From NCBI RefSeq assembly GCF_000721935.1, contig NZ_KL585385.1, positions 24,809-31,785 of the forward strand: DNA of 6,977 bases, written 5' to 3'. Made by a program: the position numbers and the translations under genes. Positions 5,652 through 6,977 of this stretch are shown here, in pieces. Origin of the DNA: Streptomyces sp. NRRL WC-3549. GTDB lineage: Bacteria > Actinomycetota > Actinomycetes > Streptomycetales > Streptomycetaceae. Position 1 is the first letter of the stretch; each line of letters opens with the position of its first letter. The notes below the pieces were generated by a model. It saw only the letters and a list, made by a program, of their open reading frames with translations. It made no database searches and was not told the origin of the DNA.

Positions 5652-5798
5652 ACTTTGGCCGCCCCCTGGGAATCCCTATGTGTCGGGCGGCGTGTGTGCG
5701 CTGCCTCTCGACGCCGCTCCGTGCCAGCGTGCCTCATCACGCTGGGTAGCGGAAGGGGTGCGCTCCGAATGTCGCCTGTATGAGCGACGGAGATATTC
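5652..5798. other. Hairpin-rich noncoding stretch after the 6C RNA
   Basis: No convincing gene is seen. Three further hairpins follow each other. GCCGCCC (5658-5664) pairs with GGGCGGC (5685-5691). A long one at 5714-5752 has a perfect 8-bp inner stem, CCAGCGTG/CACGCTGG, with loop CCTCAT and an outer CCGCT/AGCGG. At 5763-5792, CTCC plus GTCGC pairs with GCGAC plus GGAG with a 4-nt bulge. They may terminate the 6C RNA or form part of the ssd leader. High G+C makes chance hairpins common, so significance is unproven. Confidence 0.4.
5714..5752 (+). terminator. Strong hairpin, possible terminator of the 6C transcript
   Basis: The perfect 8-bp stem CCAGCGTG (5724-5731) with CACGCTGG (5738-5745) has a 6-nt loop and is extended across an internal loop by CCGCT (5714-5718) with AGCGG (5748-5752). 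There is no U-tract. It lies about 75 nt after the second C-loop hairpin. Confidence 0.35.
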
Positions 5799-5814
5799 AC
5801 AACTCTGAAGTTGT
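5799..5814. repeat. Operator-like palindrome ACAACT-N4-AGTTGT
   Basis: Six-base arms are exact reverse complements around CTGA. The right arm overlaps the start of the DnaA box. A wider pair, TCACAA (5797-5802) and TTGTGA (5822-5827), surrounds it. The site lies about 150 nt upstream of ssd in an AT-richer stretch, a likely regulatory position; the binding protein is unknown. Confidence 0.35.
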
Positions 5815-5819
5815 CCACA
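5811..5819 (+). promoter_or_regulatory. Consensus Streptomyces DnaA box TTGTCCACA
   Basis: The nine bases match the preferred DnaA box of high-G+C actinobacteria exactly. A weaker partner, AGATCCACA (5831-5839, six of nine), lies 11 nt downstream. A further 8-of-9 site, TTTTCCACA (5446-5454), lies in the first codons of the HAD gene. A single perfect box in 7 kb can occur by chance, but its place in the ssd upstream region suggests DnaA control or titration. Confidence 0.5.
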
Positions 5820-5901
5820 GTTTGTGACCAAGATCCACATCTTTTTCCGTGCCGTTGCATGTTGATTCCGCCCGTGAAGTCCGCGGGTTCCGGAATCGCG
5901 C

Positions 5902-5921
5902 ATCTCGGGACGCCCCGAGAT
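5902..5921 (+). other. Perfect hairpin in the ssd leader
   Basis: ATCTCGGG (5902-5909) and CCCGAGAT (5914-5921) form an 8-bp stem with a 4-nt loop, 43 nt before the ssd start codon. It could be an attenuator, a stabilising leader element or a terminator; no U-tract follows. Confidence 0.4.
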
Positions 5922-5964
5922 CGCCGCGAACCGCACTGAAGAGGCAGTGGAAGGGGCGGGGTCC

Positions 5965-6977
5965 GTGGCTGGAACGAACGTAGGAGAAGGACTGCCGAAC
6001 GTCGGCGAGCTGGGTGGCGGACCGTTGATCGTGACGGAGGACGCGCATGTGCTGGACGATCTGCTGAGGCTGTGCGCGGCCGCCGGGGCGATGCCTGAAG
6101 TGCATCACGGGCCTCCGGCGGAGAGGGGGAGCTGGGAGCGGGCGCCCATGGTCCTGGTGGGTGACGACGCGGCTTCCCGATGCCGGGGCGCGGCACGCAG
6201 ACGAGGCGTGATGCTCGTCGGCCGCGACCAGGACGACCCGGACGTCTGGCGCCGGGCGGTGGAGATCGGCGCGGAATACGTACTACGCCTGCCGGACGCG
6301 GAGGGCTGGCTCGTGGAGCAGATCGCCAACGCCGCGGAGGGGGTCGGACGCCCGGCTCTCACCGTCGGTGTGATGGGTGGACGAGGCGGGTCCGGCGCGT
6401 CCACGCTGGCCTGCGCGCTCGCCGTGACTGCGGCCAGGTCAGGCCGGCGCACCATGCTGATCGACGGTGATCCTCTCGGGGGAGGTATCGACGTCCTGCT
6501 CGGCGGTGAGGAATCCGAGGGCATGCGATGGCCGGATTTCGCCCGTTCCAAGGGTCGAGTCGGTGGAGGGGCGTTCGAGGAGTCGCTGCCCGCGTTGCAC
6601 GGCCTGCGGGTGCTCAGCTGGGGGCGGGACGACGAGGTGGCCGTGCAACCGCAGGCGATGCAGGCGGTCCTGGCTGCCGCGCGCCGACGCGGCGGGGTCG
6701 TGGTGGTGGATCTGCCACGCAGGGTCGACGACAGCGTGGCCGAGGCGCTTGCACAACTCGACGCCGGCCTCCTGGTCGTGCCCGGAGAGCTGAGAGCGGT
6801 CGCTGCGGCGAAACGGGTGGCCTCGGCGGCCGGAACGGTCGCGCAGGACCTGCGGGTCGTGGCGCGAGGCCCTTACTCGGCGGGCCTGGACGAGCACTGG
6901 GTCGCCCGGGCGCTGGGGCTGCCGCTCGTGGGCGATCTCCCTCTGGACCCGGGCCTCCTGGCGGCCCAGAGCGGCGG
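5965..6977 (+). CDS. ssd: Ssd septum-site-determining / TadZ-CpaE-like ATPase (C-terminus beyond the right edge)
   Basis: The frame is open for 337 codons from GTG 5965 to the window end. Residues about 18-125 look like the receiver-like N-terminal domain of TadZ/CpaE proteins (LIVTEDAHVLDDLLRLC, then MVLVGDD and GRDQDDPDVW). The MinD/ParA-type ATPase domain starts at about 132: VGVMGGRGGSGAST (P-loop at 138-147), LIDGDPLGGGIDVLLG (165-180, switch I), and VVVVDLPR (245-252, D249, Walker B). In the P-loop the signature Lys is Arg140 and the Walker A Lys is Ala145. The protein belongs at the cell pole or septum with Tad secretion components; tadA/tadB genes are expected beyond the right edge. 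From memory, the mycobacterial homologue Rv3660c causes filamentation when overproduced. GTG 5965 is preceded by GAAGGGG (5949-5955) with a 9-nt gap; a GTG at 5947 has GAGG only 2 nt away, so 5965 is preferred. The family is usually somewhat longer, so only the C-terminus is missing. Confidence 0.85.
   Translation, partial: MAGTNVGEGLPNVGELGGGPLIVTEDAHVLDDLLRLCAAAGAMPEVHHGPPAERGSWERAPMVLVGDDAASRCRGAARRRGVMLVGRDQDDPDVWRRAVEIGAEYVLRLPDAEGWLVEQIANAAEGVGRPALTVGVMGGRGGSGASTLACALAVTAARSGRRTMLIDGDPLGGGIDVLLGGEESEGMRWPDFARSKGRVGGGAFEESLPALHGLRVLSWGRDDEVAVQPQAMQAVLAAARRRGGVVVVDLPRRVDDSVAEALAQLDAGLLVVPGELRAVAAAKRVASAAGTVAQDLRVVARGPYSAGLDEHWVARALGLPLVGDLPLDPGLLAAQSG

Noticed and set aside
5342..6196. 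284-codon minus-strand frame
   Set aside because: It runs through the HAD start, the 6C RNA hairpins and the ssd start, and encodes Arg/Pro-rich sequence without domains.

Overview
The window is about 70% G+C. Its reading frames use G/C-ending codons and several hairpin terminators lack U-tracts, which points to Streptomyces or a close relative. The right half has the gene order I recall from Streptomyces and, in part, from Mycobacterium tuberculosis (Rv3660c ssd, B11/6C RNA, Rv3661 HAD phosphatase): ssd-like ATPase, 6C small RNA, divergent HAD-IB phosphatase. That synteny is from memory and was not searched.

Left part: a SulP-family anion transporter (minus strand, 1-678) runs off the left edge. 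A relatively AT-rich divergent promoter region (679-964) separates it from a secreted lipoprotein with a NodB-type polysaccharide deacetylase fold (965-2275). Facing that gene is a MinD/CooC-like deviant-Walker ATPase (minus, 2334-3329). It is divergent from a degenerate Fic-like protein (plus, 3432-4256); both starts sit 8 nt after a TANNNT -10-like box, which suggests leaderless transcripts. A long perfect hairpin (4302-4330) ends the Fic-like gene, followed by about 295 bp with no supported gene.

Right part: a HAD-IB phosphatase with a C-terminal membrane segment (minus, 4626-5465). Next to it, on the plus strand, is a 6C RNA (about 5545-5640) with two strong hairpins, each with an 11-nt loop holding 7 or 9 consecutive C residues. 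A hairpin-rich stretch of about 310 bp with a consensus Streptomyces DnaA box (5811-5819) follows, and then the ssd/TadZ/CpaE-like gene (5965 to the right edge, incomplete), which normally leads a tad-type cluster.

The most interesting unit is the HAD phosphatase / 6C RNA / ssd module. It joins a septation-linked ATPase with a degenerate P-loop, a C-loop regulatory RNA whose loops resemble the anti-Shine-Dalgarno sequence, a DnaA box and a membrane-anchored phosphatase. How these act together is inference. Three of the proteins also show striking substitutions at catalytic motifs: the Fic-like protein, the Ssd P-loop and the deacetylase base.
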